From Flavobacterium psychrophilum (GTDB lineage: Bacteria; Bacteroidota; Bacteroidia; Flavobacteriales; Flavobacteriaceae), in NCBI GenBank assembly GCA_945879625.1, contig CAMCVA010000004.1, positions 1-64,000 of the forward strand: a stretch of DNA of 64,000 bases, read 5' to 3'. Below the pieces are notes generated by a model. The model was not told where the DNA came from. It did not search any database and was given only the letters and a program-made list of their open reading frames with translations. Both the position numbers and the translations under genes were made by a program. Of the stretch, positions 35,692 through 44,206 are shown in pieces. Position 1 is the first letter of the stretch; every line of letters begins with the position of its first letter.

Positions 35692-35919
35692 TTAAACTTG
35701 TCTGTTTTTGCGCATCCGATAAATTATAAAACCGATCAAGCCTACTAACAAATAAGGCATAATCATCAGGTAGACAATGCCGTCGTTGAGGGCTTCGGCT
35801 TTACTGCTGTCGCCTTCTGTTTCGATGGCTGCTCTGCACATGGCGCATTGGGCAATTCCTTTTGTAGTGAATAGGAAAAGTAGAACTACTGCTGCTTTTG
35901 TAACTTGACTAAGACGCAT
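35692..35919 (-). CDS. Small CxxC membrane protein of the cytochrome oxidase assembly cluster
   Basis: This 75-residue protein (ATG at 35919) has a signal or first helix ending KGIAQ, then the conserved-looking QCAMCRAAIETEGDS with a Cys-x-x-Cys pair, then one transmembrane helix (~48-68) and a basic tail. The start overlaps the end of the DUF420 gene by 11 bases, so they are coupled. A CxxC facing the periplasm next to SCO and Cox genes suggests copper or thiol handling for oxidase assembly; this is inference. Confidence 0.75.
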   Translation of the reverse strand: MRLSQVTKAAVVLLFLFTTKGIAQCAMCRAAIETEGDSSKAEALNDGIVYLMIMPYLLVGLIGFIIYRMRKNRQV

Positions 35920-36451
35920 AATAGGGCGCAATCATCCAATATACTATCACACCAGTAACGGCAACATACAACCAAATCGGGAAGGTGATTTTGGCGATTT
36001 TCTTGTGTTGATCAAAGCGAGCCGACAAGGCGCGGACATAGGTGATAAGCACCAAGGGAATGATGGCTATAGACAGGATAATATGGGAAATTAATAACCC
36101 AAAATATACTAAGCGAAGTGCGCCTTCCCCGCCATATTTGGTTGATTCGGTGGTCATGTGGTAAATAACATACATCACCAAAAACAAAACCGACAACACA
36201 ATGGCCGAGGTCATTAATCGTTCGTGAACTACTCGGTTGCCCTTTTTTATTGCCATAACGGCAGTGACCAAAACTACCGCTGTAAGCGCATTAATACCCG
36301 CATAAATAGGCGGTAAAAAATGCATCGGTTCTACGTTGTAACCCAAATCACTTAATTTGACATTAAACAAAATGGCGACAACCACCGGTATTAAAATTGA
36401 TACGATGACGATAAACGTCTTTGATTTTTGTTCGATTGTTTTCGTTTCCAT
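35909..36451 (-). CDS. DUF420 family membrane protein
   Basis: This 180-residue protein (ATG at 36451) has five transmembrane helices and the His-bearing motifs NRVVHERLM, YVIYHMTTE and LISHIILS typical of DUF420, a family found beside cytochrome c oxidase genes. A longer frame opens at 36559 inside the SCO gene and adds basic residues unlike the family. It lies 2 bases after the SCO stop. It is thought to help heme/copper oxidase assembly, but this is not proven. Confidence 0.9.
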   Translation of the reverse strand: METKTIEQKSKTFIVIVSILIPVVVAILFNVKLSDLGYNVEPMHFLPPIYAGINALTAVVLVTAVMAIKKGNRVVHERLMTSAIVLSVLFLVMYVIYHMTTESTKYGGEGALRLVYFGLLISHIILSIAIIPLVLITYVRALSARFDQHKKIAKITFPIWLYVAVTGVIVYWMIAPYYAS

Positions 36452-36453
36452 GC

Positions 36454-37137
36454 TTACTCTTGTACTAATAGTTGAATATCTTTTTGAATGTCTCTCAAGC
36501 CTTCTTTGGTAAGGCCGTCGTAATATAAAATAGGGTTGCCATATTGGTCTTTTCGGCAACGAATAAATCCTTTTTTGTCAATTAAGGCAAACAAACCCGA
36601 ATGCTCGAATCCGCCTTGAATTTTAGGATTTTGACCGGCATATATATTAAATCCTTTGTTGGACAAATCAAATATATAGGCTTTATCGCCTGTAAGAAAA
36701 TGCCAATTCGATGACTTTACTCCCAACAATTTTGAATGCTCAAGCAAAACCGCTGGGGTATCGTTCTCCGGGTTGATGGTGATCGAGGCAATACCAAAAT
36801 TGGGGTTGCCAAAAAATTTGTTTTGAATGTCCAACATATTGCGATTCATAATGGGGCAAATGGACGGACAAGTAGAAAAGAAAAACTCCAACACATATAC
36901 TTTGCCTTTGTAATTGGCATTGGTAATGGTTTTATTGTTTTGATCGGTGAGTGAGAACCGTGGCGCAGGTCCAATTTTTACAAGCGCTTTACTCGATTTG
37001 CCCGTGCTAATGATATCTAAACCTGCTCCTTTAACTGTAGTGCCAGTAGAAATTCTATCAATAATATTGGGAACGGCGAAAATTCCGAATACCAATACTA
37101 CAAATGAAATGCCAATATAGGAGGTTTTTGAGGCCAT
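36454..37137 (-). CDS. SCO family copper chaperone for cytochrome oxidase
   Basis: This 227-residue protein is anchored by an N-terminal helix (~7-26). The thioredoxin-fold domain carries the copper-binding Cys 90 and Cys 94 (STCPSIC) and His 179 (GGFEHSGLF), the full ligand set for delivering Cu to the CuA centre of CoxII. It sits between DUF420 and a cysteine-less SCO-like gene, in the same cluster as CoxIII, subunit IV and cyoE. Confidence 0.93.
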   Translation of the reverse strand: MASKTSYIGISFVVLVFGIFAVPNIIDRISTGTTVKGAGLDIISTGKSSKALVKIGPAPRFSLTDQNNKTITNANYKGKVYVLEFFFSTCPSICPIMNRNMLDIQNKFFGNPNFGIASITINPENDTPAVLLEHSKLLGVKSSNWHFLTGDKAYIFDLSNKGFNIYAGQNPKIQGGFEHSGLFALIDKKGFIRCRKDQYGNPILYYDGLTKEGLRDIQKDIQLLVQE

Positions 37138-37148
37138 ACTGAATTACG

Positions 37149-37787
37149 TTAATTTTGACGATTTGCGTTATTGCGTTTAAGCGCCAGTCGGTACTCTGCA
37201 AGAATTACCTTCACATCATCTGTCATTTCGTTATACACATCGGATGGCGAAAAAGCATTGTAGCCCTCTTTGTAATCTTTTTGATCTTTTCGGCCGCGAA
37301 GATTTCTTTTTTTGTCAATGATGTACACAAAATTACTACCGTGATCGGACTCCAATTTCCCTTTTAGTTTCAATTGGGCAAAATAGGCATTAATTTCTTC
37401 CTTGGGCGCAAACACAAAAAACCATTTTGAGGTGTCTGACAAACTTTGCAATCCTTTTACCAACACCTGCACGTCCTGTTCTGTTCCGATAGGAGCAATG
37501 GTTACAATTTGAAAATCGGTAAAGTCTTTATTCTTTAGGTATATTTTTTGATTCAGATTGAAATAGTTGCCTTTGCGCTGCAAGACATGATCACCTGCAA
37601 ATGCGAGGATTGTAATTTTATTATTTAAGGTAACTGGTTTTCCGTCTAGGGATTGCCATTGCACAAGATCGGGGACAGCTGGTGTGACAGTAGGTAAAAA
37701 CATAAATTTATTGACCCCTGTTGCAAAGAACAGGTAGGCAACTATAGGCAGAATAAATAAAGTTATAAGGACTGCGTTTTTTTTCAT
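37149..37787 (-). CDS. SCO-like thioredoxin-fold protein lacking the copper cysteines
   Basis: This 212-residue membrane-anchored protein (ATG at 37787; an upstream ATG at 37826 adds residues and lies before the -7 box) has a helix at 5-24 and then a thioredoxin-like domain. Its second half aligns by eye with the SCO neighbour: SKWFFVFAPKE, then DHGSNFVYIIDKKRNLRGRKDQ matches SCO's EHSGLFALIDKKGFIRCRKDQ. The CxxxC site is replaced by AGDHVLQ (~64-70), but His 149 is kept. It cannot bind copper like SCO. It is the first gene of the SCO-DUF420 operon. Confidence 0.8.
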   Translation of the reverse strand: MKKNAVLITLFILPIVAYLFFATGVNKFMFLPTVTPAVPDLVQWQSLDGKPVTLNNKITILAFAGDHVLQRKGNYFNLNQKIYLKNKDFTDFQIVTIAPIGTEQDVQVLVKGLQSLSDTSKWFFVFAPKEEINAYFAQLKLKGKLESDHGSNFVYIIDKKRNLRGRKDQKDYKEGYNAFSPSDVYNEMTDDVKVILAEYRLALKRNNANRQN

Positions 37788-37807
37788 CAGACAGGAGAAA
37801 TGAGACA

Positions 37808-37815
37808 CAAAAATA
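37808..37815 (-). promoter_or_regulatory. -7 promoter box of the SCO-like operon
   Basis: TATTTTTG on the minus strand matches TAnnTTTG, 20 bases before the ATG at 37787. It overlaps the T-run of the terminator of the preceding cox operon. Confidence 0.45.
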
Positions 37816-37845
37816 AAAAAAGGCACGCCAAAAGCGTACCTTTTT
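37816..37845 (-). terminator. Terminator after the subunit III-IV operon
   Basis: An A/T-flanked hairpin pairs GGCACGC with GCGTACC (one mismatch) around a short A-rich loop, followed on the minus strand by a T-run. It lies between the subunit IV stop and the SCO-like gene. Confidence 0.7.
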
Positions 37846-37862
37846 CTTGTTAATTTATGGGA

Positions 37863-38213
37863 TTAAAAATTCCATTTAATGGTTGCGTTTTTAAATATTT
37901 CGAAAACATAATCGGCCTCTATTAATAATATAAATAAGAGGTATGAAATCAAGAAGATTACAGGAGCAACTACTGCCCAACGCAAACCGCTTTTTTCGCC
38001 TTCCATGTGCATAAATGCCCATACAATATAATACGCTTTAAAAATAGTAAGGATGATGAATATCCAATTTAAGAGGTTCATGCTTAAAAAGTTATTCATG
38101 TGTAAGGCTTCAGGCTTCACAATTCCTAAGAAAACTTCTACCGTAGTGACTACCGATAAAAGTCCAAATACAAGCCAAATTCGTTTGGTATTAGATACGT
38201 GTTCGTGTGACAT
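37863..38213 (-). CDS. Cytochrome c oxidase subunit IV-like protein
   Basis: This 116-residue protein (ATG at 38213; one three codons upstream is weaker) has three transmembrane helices (about 10-28, 43-63 and 76-99), with the Glu/His-bearing loop WAFMHMEGEKSGLR typical of bacterial aa3 subunit IV (CtaF/CyoD-like). It stabilises the oxidase core. It follows CoxIII by 18 bases. Confidence 0.9.
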   Translation of the reverse strand: MSHEHVSNTKRIWLVFGLLSVVTTVEVFLGIVKPEALHMNNFLSMNLLNWIFIILTIFKAYYIVWAFMHMEGEKSGLRWAVVAPVIFLISYLLFILLIEADYVFEIFKNATIKWNF

Positions 38214-38231
38214 AATAATCAAATCAAAAAA

Positions 38232-39257
38232 TTAAACTAAATAGAAGAATGTAAATACAAATACCCAAACTAAATCTACGAAGTGCCAATACAATCCAAC
38301 TTTTTCAACCATTTCATAGGTTTTGCGTTTTTCGTATGTGCCTAATAGGACGTTAAAGAAAATAATGATATTAATGATTACGCCCGAAAAAACGTGGAAT
38401 CCGTGGAATCCGGTAATGAAGAAAAAGAAATCGGCAAATAATTTACTCCCGTATTCGTTTCTAGTTAGATTGGCTCCTTCTACAACCAAGGCCGCATTGG
38501 CTAATCGCTGCTCTGAAGCGGCGCGTGTAAGTATCGTTTTTTGTTTGTTTTTGCTTAGTTTGTGGTCAACTGTTAGATCTTTTTTGGCTTCATCATCTTT
38601 GTAGATGGTTTCGATGCGCACTAATACTTCTGGATGCGCTTTGAAACCAGCTTGAACTTCGGCCACAGAAAACGTAGTCAAAGTTGGTTCATCCATAAAC
38701 CATTTGGCGTTGCTGCGTTTCAGTTGTTCGCGCTCTTCTGGCAATTGCACGGCAAAATCTTCTAATTTAACGCGTTTGCCGGTATTGTCCACAAATTGCA
38801 ACAAACTTCCTCCTTTGGTTTCGATTGCACCGTATTCTCCGTGAATGAAGTTTTTCCATTCCCAGGCCTGAGAACCTACGAATATTAAACCTCCAATAAT
38901 GGTCAAAAACATATAGAACGCAACTTTCTTTTTGTTCATATGGTGCCCGGCATCTACTGCCAATACCATAGTAACCGAAGAGAAAATCAAGATAAAGGTC
39001 ATCAATGCCACATAATACATCGGCGCTGTCACCCCGTGCATAAACGGAAAGTGCGTGAACACCTCGTCTGGCAATGGCCATGTTTGAATAAATTTAAATC
39101 GTGAAAAACCATATGCAGCAAGGAATCCAGAAAAGGTCAAAGCATCTGATACGATAAAAAACCACATCATTAATTTGCCATAACTTGCTCCTAATGGCTC
39201 GTTTCCGCCGCCCCAAGTATTTTCTTCAGTGTTTGCAGTTGTAACTGTCGCTCCCAT
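38232..39257 (-). CDS. ctaE: Cytochrome c oxidase subunit III with soluble insertion
   Basis: This 341-residue protein has the seven-helix subunit III core: GKLMMWFFIVSDALTFSGF (helix 1) and the closing GLYWHFVDLVWVFVFTFFYLV. Between helices there is a hydrophilic insertion of ~110 residues (~150-260; charged, with a KDDEAKKDLTVDHKLSKNKQK stretch) absent from compact subunit III proteins. It starts with its own -7 box and is followed by subunit IV. Confidence 0.93.
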   Translation of the reverse strand: MGATVTTANTEENTWGGGNEPLGASYGKLMMWFFIVSDALTFSGFLAAYGFSRFKFIQTWPLPDEVFTHFPFMHGVTAPMYYVALMTFILIFSSVTMVLAVDAGHHMNKKKVAFYMFLTIIGGLIFVGSQAWEWKNFIHGEYGAIETKGGSLLQFVDNTGKRVKLEDFAVQLPEEREQLKRSNAKWFMDEPTLTTFSVAEVQAGFKAHPEVLVRIETIYKDDEAKKDLTVDHKLSKNKQKTILTRAASEQRLANAALVVEGANLTRNEYGSKLFADFFFFITGFHGFHVFSGVIINIIIFFNVLLGTYEKRKTYEMVEKVGLYWHFVDLVWVFVFTFFYLV

Positions 39258-39282
39258 AAAAAGTAATTCGTTAAAAAGTTCC

Positions 39283-39290
39283 CAAATTTA
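39283..39290 (-). promoter_or_regulatory. -7 promoter box of the subunit III-IV operon
   Basis: TAAATTTG on the minus strand matches TAnnTTTG, 25 bases before the ATG at 39257. It suggests these genes are transcribed separately from cyoE. Confidence 0.45.
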
Positions 39291-39300
39291 CGTTTTTTTC

Positions 39301-39891
39301 TTATTTAAAGAAATTTAAAAATAAAAACAAATAGACCCACAATAAGTCAAGAAAGTGCCAATACATCGCACCTAGCTCAATTCCAAGGGTTTGAGATGAA
39401 TTGTATTTTTGTTTAAAATGATTATAAATTATAACTAAAAGTGAAAGCAATCCACCCAAGAGATGCAATAAATGGGTAACCGTAACTACATACAAAAAAG
39501 TAGTTGTGATTGAACTAGCACTTCCGGTGAAATAATACCCTTGTGCAACGATTTGCTGGAACCCAATAAATTGAAAAACAAAAAACAAAATCCCCAAAAG
39601 CAAGGTAGCCCACAATAACTTGGTCGTGGCAGTACGTTGGTCTTTTTTAATTTGTTTTTTGGCCAAATGAAACGTCACACTTCCCAAAAGGATAAGCAAA
39701 GTACTTACATAAAAGGCCGAAGGCAACTGAAAATCGCTGAGCCAATCCGGTCGTGATTTACTCACCACAAAGGCGCTGGTCAATCCGGCAAACATCATGG
39801 TCATACTGAGCATAGCAAACAAGAGCAATAATTTATACGAACGCTCTTTGCGCGCCTTGTGCTCTTCCCGAGTCATTTTTTCTTGTTTCAT
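39301..39891 (-). CDS. Heme-copper oxidase subunit III (compact form)
   Basis: This 196-residue protein has five transmembrane helices and the subunit III ending LGAMYWHFLDLLWVYLFLFLNFF. It is a second subunit III next to the 341-residue one, a pairing seen in other Flavobacteria as far as I recall. Its ATG overlaps the cyoE stop in TAATG; a second ATG four codons on (MTREEHK) is possible. Confidence 0.9.
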   Translation of the reverse strand: MKQEKMTREEHKARKERSYKLLLLFAMLSMTMMFAGLTSAFVVSKSRPDWLSDFQLPSAFYVSTLLILLGSVTFHLAKKQIKKDQRTATTKLLWATLLLGILFFVFQFIGFQQIVAQGYYFTGSASSITTTFLYVVTVTHLLHLLGGLLSLLVIIYNHFKQKYNSSQTLGIELGAMYWHFLDLLWVYLFLFLNFFK

Positions 39892-40793
39892 TATCTTAAA
39901 AATTTATCAGCAATATAGAGTAATTGCAAAAGGGTTATATACGAAACACTCACCAACATAAGGGTTCTGGCTGATTTGGCTGTTCGTTTTTTATACAGTT
40001 GAATCGCAAAATACAACATCCAAAGCCCGAGCAAAAATACAACTACTGCGGTAATTGGCGTTATAAAAAGTTGTCCAGTTAATCCCAAAACAGGCAATAA
40101 GGAGGCAATAATTAACCAACAGGTATACAAGATGGTTTGCAAGGCCGTTGAGGTGTCTTTTTTTCCCGAAGGCAACATGTAAAATCCGGCTTTTTCGTAG
40201 TCTTCAAACAAAAACCAACCGATGGCCCAAAAGTGCGGAAATTGCCAAAAAAACTGGATTAAAAACAAGGTGCCGGCTTCGATACCAAAATTGCCTGTAG
40301 CCGCAACCCAACCCAACATAAACGGAATTGCACCCGGAAAAGCACCCACAAAAACTGCCAACGACGTAACCGTTTTTAGCGGGGTATAGACGCTGGTATA
40401 CAAAAAGATAGAAATTGCCCCAAACATCGCTGTTTTGGGGTTGATCAAATACAATAAAATAAGTCCGATGAGTGTGAGTAAACTGGCCACAAACAAGGCG
40501 TGATTGGGCAACATTCTGCCCGATGCAACCGGTCTGTTTTTGGTGCGATCCATCAGGGCGTCGAGATCTTTTTCGATTACCTGGTTGAAGGCATTCGAAG
40601 CACCCACCATGCAGTAGCCTCCAACAGCGAGCATGATCAGGGTAACTACCGACAAATCTTGGTAACCGGAGACACCCAAAAGATAGCCAGCAACAGACGA
40701 AAAAACAACACTAATGGCCAAACCTGCCTTGGTAATTTCTTTAAAATCAACTGCCAATTGCGCAAAGGAAAAAGAGTTTGTTTTGGGGATCAT
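39891..40793 (-). CDS. cyoE: Protoheme IX farnesyltransferase (heme O synthase)
   Basis: This integral membrane prenyltransferase adds a farnesyl group to heme B, giving heme O for the oxidase. The 300-residue, nine-helix protein has the Asp-rich motif NQVIEKDLDALMDRTKNRP (~80-98) and the second aspartate region FLFEDYEKAGFYMLP. It is the first gene before the compact subunit III, consistent with heme maturation of the nearby oxidase. Confidence 0.96.
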   Translation of the reverse strand: MIPKTNSFSFAQLAVDFKEITKAGLAISVVFSSVAGYLLGVSGYQDLSVVTLIMLAVGGYCMVGASNAFNQVIEKDLDALMDRTKNRPVASGRMLPNHALFVASLLTLIGLILLYLINPKTAMFGAISIFLYTSVYTPLKTVTSLAVFVGAFPGAIPFMLGWVAATGNFGIEAGTLFLIQFFWQFPHFWAIGWFLFEDYEKAGFYMLPSGKKDTSTALQTILYTCWLIIASLLPVLGLTGQLFITPITAVVVFLLGLWMLYFAIQLYKKRTAKSARTLMLVSVSYITLLQLLYIADKFLR

Positions 40794-40812
40794 GCCGTGT
40801 CTAAAAGTGCCG

Positions 40813-40820
40813 CAAATATA
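40813..40820 (-). promoter_or_regulatory. -7 promoter box of cyoE
   Basis: TATATTTG on the minus strand matches TAnnTTTG, 19 bases before the cyoE ATG. Confidence 0.5.
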
Positions 40821-40879
40821 GGAAATCCCAACTGGAATTTGTGGGCATATTTTATTATTTTTTACCGATTAAATTTGGA

Positions 40880-42994
40880 CTAATAATCAAAATACCAATT
40901 AAAAATATCGGCGCGAAGACCTACACTAAACCAGGTGGTTCGCTCTTTAAAATGCAATGGTGTATCCACCAAAGGATTGAAGTTTCGGTAAATGAAACTG
41001 CCAAATAATTTGAGGTTTGTCGCTGGATTAACCAAATAACCGGCCTGAAAATCGGCAATGAGCACGGTAGTTTTATTTCCTTGTCCTATCACCACTCCAG
41101 TATTGGCGGCTCGTTGTTCGTCATAATCGCGGTAAATGTTGCTGCCGTAATTTAGGGTATTATCAGCGGTGTTAAAATCCAATCCGCGCAGCCCGTAGGT
41201 GAGTTTTCCGTCAGCAAAAAAACGACGCTTGTAGTACCGCGCAATAAAGATGCATTCCTTGAAATTGCCTCCCCATTGGTGACCTAAACTTTGGTTGGTG
41301 TGGCCGTAATTGGTCAAGGGATCGCTGTGCGAATACACATACGGACGCACGTGGTTGTACTCGACTTGCAAAAGCAAATGCTCAATATTGAACGCGTTAA
41401 AATACTTAATCCCTACTTGGTACCCGTATTTGTTTTTCCAACTATTATCTCTAGCTTTAATGTCCTCCAACGAAAATTCATCTAACAAAAATTGGCCATA
41501 CAAATTGAGCTGGTTGTTCAACTTGTATTTTCCCGTAAGCCCCAACAAGGCATTTCCTGTTCTTGCTGAAGAAGAAAACTCAACCGAACGATAAAAAATG
41601 ATGGGGTTAAAGAAACTCATATCAAACCCACGGCCATTGGTATTGGCCCAAATTACCGATTCAAAAAATCCGATATTCAAGCGTTTGGATGCATTCCAAC
41701 TCAGGTAATGATTGGCTAAATATTTGGTGGCGTAGGTGCGTTCTAGCGTTACTTCTGGGCGAACATCCTTCAGGAACATATAGGTGTTGGTGTACTGAAT
41801 CTTCCAGAATTTAGTATTCAATTTAAAATAGGGATACGGACTCACCCCATCGGTGGTAATGAGTGATCTATAGCCGTCACCTACAAAATTTCGGCCATAG
41901 CCACTTTGAAGGGTAAAAAAATCGGCAGGTGAATACGTCAGAGTTGCTTCGGCCAACGGCATATCATACCCATTGGTTTTAAAAGCTTTGGCAATCCCAA
42001 TTCCAGGAATCACCGCAGGATCACCCCCGGCGGGTGCGATTGATTCGGCATACCGATTAAAGTAATCGGCAAAACGACCTTGGCTCTCAAAAATCGTGGT
42101 GCTAAAATTGAGCTGTCTGCCCAATCCGCCTTGCACCTGAACTCCACGTGTGTTAATAAACGTTGAGTTAGACACTTTTGAAGCGCTTTTCCCCAACTGA
42201 AAATCGACAATGGGATTCACACTAAACCAATAATTTTCTCCCTGAATGGCAGCCATATTCTCGTTAAACAACTTGCGTCCCCACCACCCTTTTTTGGCAA
42301 TCAAGAGTTGTTGTTTTTCATTTTCTACACTAAAGTATTTTGACACTGCGCTATAGGTGAACGGCTTGATGGCCGTGTGATTATTGGAGCCCACTTGATT
42401 CAGGGCAGCATCAAAATGTGCATAAAAGGAATGAGAAAACGGAATAGACAATTGGCTTTTGTACTCGGGATTGCTGTAGTTGGCATAGGTAATCTTTTCG
42501 TATTCCTGCAATTCGTTGTTGCGGTTTTGGTAGTAATTCTTGGCTGCAGCATCGGCCAATTTTTGCGCTTCGGCAGCCAAATCGGCACTGCTTTTTAAGG
42601 GAATGGCGAGTTGCAAGGTATACTTGGCAAAGGTAGGGCGGCCATTGTAACTGGCAGGACTCACCGAAGGAAATTGTGCAAAACAGGCTCGAGTGGCTGT
42701 TTCTAATGCTGCACTTGGGCTGTCAATATACAATACCGCAAAATTTCCACTTTCATTGACTTCAAACAAAACCGTAATCGAACCCTTGAAGAGCGGATCC
42801 TTGGCCTCGGCCGGCAGTTCTATGTGCGAATAAATAAAATCCTGCACAAAATCGGTAAAACAGCGCTCTTGTTGGGATTCATCAACCGAAACACAAGTGG
42901 CCGGGCGTGGTGCCAACTGGCTGTTTTGACGAACCAATTGAGCCTGGACAACCAAGCAAGTAAAAAAGGCTAAAAGAAGTAATTTTATTTTCAT
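40880..42994 (-). CDS. remB: Probable gliding motility protein RemB (outer-membrane barrel with TonB_C-like domain)
   Basis: This 704-residue secreted protein has a signal peptide (ending VVQAQ). Residues ~45-130 look like a TonB C-terminal domain: the LPAEAKDP start, GSITVLFEVNESGNF, and the SPASYNGRPTFAKYTLQLAIPL ending. A long strand-rich region (~180-704) with many aromatic-ended strands and a terminal WYFDY follows, resembling the Wzi/capsule-assembly type of barrel. I recall RemB of F. johnsoniae as similar in layout and use that name provisionally. It has no neighbour partner; deoC is upstream. Confidence 0.65.
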   Translation of the reverse strand: MKIKLLLLAFFTCLVVQAQLVRQNSQLAPRPATCVSVDESQQERCFTDFVQDFIYSHIELPAEAKDPLFKGSITVLFEVNESGNFAVLYIDSPSAALETATRACFAQFPSVSPASYNGRPTFAKYTLQLAIPLKSSADLAAEAQKLADAAAKNYYQNRNNELQEYEKITYANYSNPEYKSQLSIPFSHSFYAHFDAALNQVGSNNHTAIKPFTYSAVSKYFSVENEKQQLLIAKKGWWGRKLFNENMAAIQGENYWFSVNPIVDFQLGKSASKVSNSTFINTRGVQVQGGLGRQLNFSTTIFESQGRFADYFNRYAESIAPAGGDPAVIPGIGIAKAFKTNGYDMPLAEATLTYSPADFFTLQSGYGRNFVGDGYRSLITTDGVSPYPYFKLNTKFWKIQYTNTYMFLKDVRPEVTLERTYATKYLANHYLSWNASKRLNIGFFESVIWANTNGRGFDMSFFNPIIFYRSVEFSSSARTGNALLGLTGKYKLNNQLNLYGQFLLDEFSLEDIKARDNSWKNKYGYQVGIKYFNAFNIEHLLLQVEYNHVRPYVYSHSDPLTNYGHTNQSLGHQWGGNFKECIFIARYYKRRFFADGKLTYGLRGLDFNTADNTLNYGSNIYRDYDEQRAANTGVVIGQGNKTTVLIADFQAGYLVNPATNLKLFGSFIYRNFNPLVDTPLHFKERTTWFSVGLRADIFNWYFDY

Positions 42995-43014
42995 AGAATT
43001 GGGAGATAAAGGAC

Positions 43015-43758
43015 TTAATAGGCCAAATCAGTTGCTTGATCGTGGGCAATTTGTTTGGCGGCCGAGGTGCCAATTCGCTTCACGCCCAAACGAATCATGG
43101 CTACTGCATCTTCATAATTGCGCACCCCTCCCGCCGCTTTTATAGGCAAAGGGAATGCATTTTCTAACATCAAAATTATAGATTCTTTGGTTGCTCCATT
43201 GGGCTCGTTTTGGGGCGTTACATAAAAACCCGTAGATGATTTAACAAATACCTGCGCATAGCAATCTTCTTTAAAGTTGGCAATCACCACATTTTTAATC
43301 AAGACCGTCAGCTGAATGAGTTGATGCGGGGTTAATGCAGCTACTTCTATAATCCATTTCACGATTTTATGGTGCGACATCCCCAATTGGGTTCCGGCTA
43401 AAATCTCTTTTTTTACCAACTCCAGATTTCCTGCTTTGAACGCTTCATAATTGCACACAAAATCCAAATCATCGGCGCCATTATCTATGGCGAGTTGCGC
43501 CTCGGCCAGTTTGGTTTCTAGCGGGGATTGCCCCAACGGAAAATCAATCACCGTGCCAATCGTTACTTTTGAATGGGCTTGCGCAATCAGTTGCTTGGCC
43601 AATGGCACCCACTCCGGCCGAATCATGATGAGTTTAAAATCTTCATCAACTGCCTCTTGAATGTTTGCCTGCACCACCGCAGCATGTTTGGCGGGAGTCA
43701 ATTGGGCTTGGGCAGCTGTTTTGAGGTAGGTCGCGTCGAGGTAGTTTTTGATATTCAT
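43015..43758 (-). CDS. deoC: Deoxyribose-phosphate aldolase
   Basis: This enzyme cleaves 2-deoxyribose 5-phosphate to glyceraldehyde 3-phosphate and acetaldehyde in nucleoside salvage. The 247-residue TIM barrel has the Schiff-base Lys 173 in FVKSSTGF, the second lysine in IKAAGGVR, and the Asp of DDLDFVCNY (~96-104). Length is normal for DeoC. A terminator separates it from the upstream gene. Confidence 0.95.
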   Translation of the reverse strand: MNIKNYLDATYLKTAAQAQLTPAKHAAVVQANIQEAVDEDFKLIMIRPEWVPLAKQLIAQAHSKVTIGTVIDFPLGQSPLETKLAEAQLAIDNGADDLDFVCNYEAFKAGNLELVKKEILAGTQLGMSHHKIVKWIIEVAALTPHQLIQLTVLIKNVVIANFKEDCYAQVFVKSSTGFYVTPQNEPNGATKESIILMLENAFPLPIKAAGGVRNYEDAVAMIRLGVKRIGTSAAKQIAHDQATDLAY

Positions 43759-43769
43759 GCGATAAAAAT

Positions 43770-43791
43770 AAAAAATCCCACCGAAGCGGGA
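43770..43791 (-). terminator. Intrinsic terminator after the VanZ-like gene
   Basis: On the minus strand TCCCGC pairs with GTGGGA (one G-T pair) around the tetraloop TTCG, followed by six T. It lies between the stop at 43811 and the deoC ATG at 43758. Confidence 0.8.
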
Positions 43792-43810
43792 CTATAATTG
43801 GGTAATAAAA

Positions 43811-44206
43811 TCAGGTTTTTAAATTGGTAAAATGAATAGTCAACAATACAACGCTAAGCGCTACTAGGGCTCCGCTGGTATTTGCCAACACATCAAACAC
43901 GTCTGGATTTCGGGAAGTGGTGAGATAGGCTTGGGCAAGTTCGATGAAAATTCCAAACAAAAGCGATGCAATTAGAACCCACTGGGCAACTGCTATAGGC
44001 TGAACAGTTTTTTTATAACCGTAAATAAACCACAAAAAGGCAAACAAAAAATGAAAGATAAAATGCACGTATTTGTCTACGCCTTTCACCCCAATTCGCG
44101 GCAAATTTGACCCATTCATCAAACACAAAACAGCCACAAAAACTGTCCATCCTAGTGCCGACCAAAAATAGATCGATTTATGCGCCAATAAGGTTTTTAT
44201 ACTCAT
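43811..44206 (-). CDS. VanZ-like membrane protein
   Basis: This protein of ~131 residues starts at the ATG at 44206 and overlaps gcvH by 29 bases; longer starts at 44224 or 44239 overlap more. It has four transmembrane helices, with the family motif [16 protein letters not shown] (~45-60) and the closing [18 protein letters not shown]. VanZ-type proteins are named after teicoplanin-resistance VanZ, but most are of unknown function. It is coupled to gcvH. Confidence 0.85.
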   Translation of the reverse strand: MSIKTLLAHKSIYFWSALGWTVFVAVLCLMNGSNLPRIGVKGVDKYVHFIFHFLFAFLWFIYGYKKTVQPIAVAQWVLIASLLFGIFIELAQAYLTTSRNPDVFDVLANTSGALVALSVVLLTIHFTNLKT

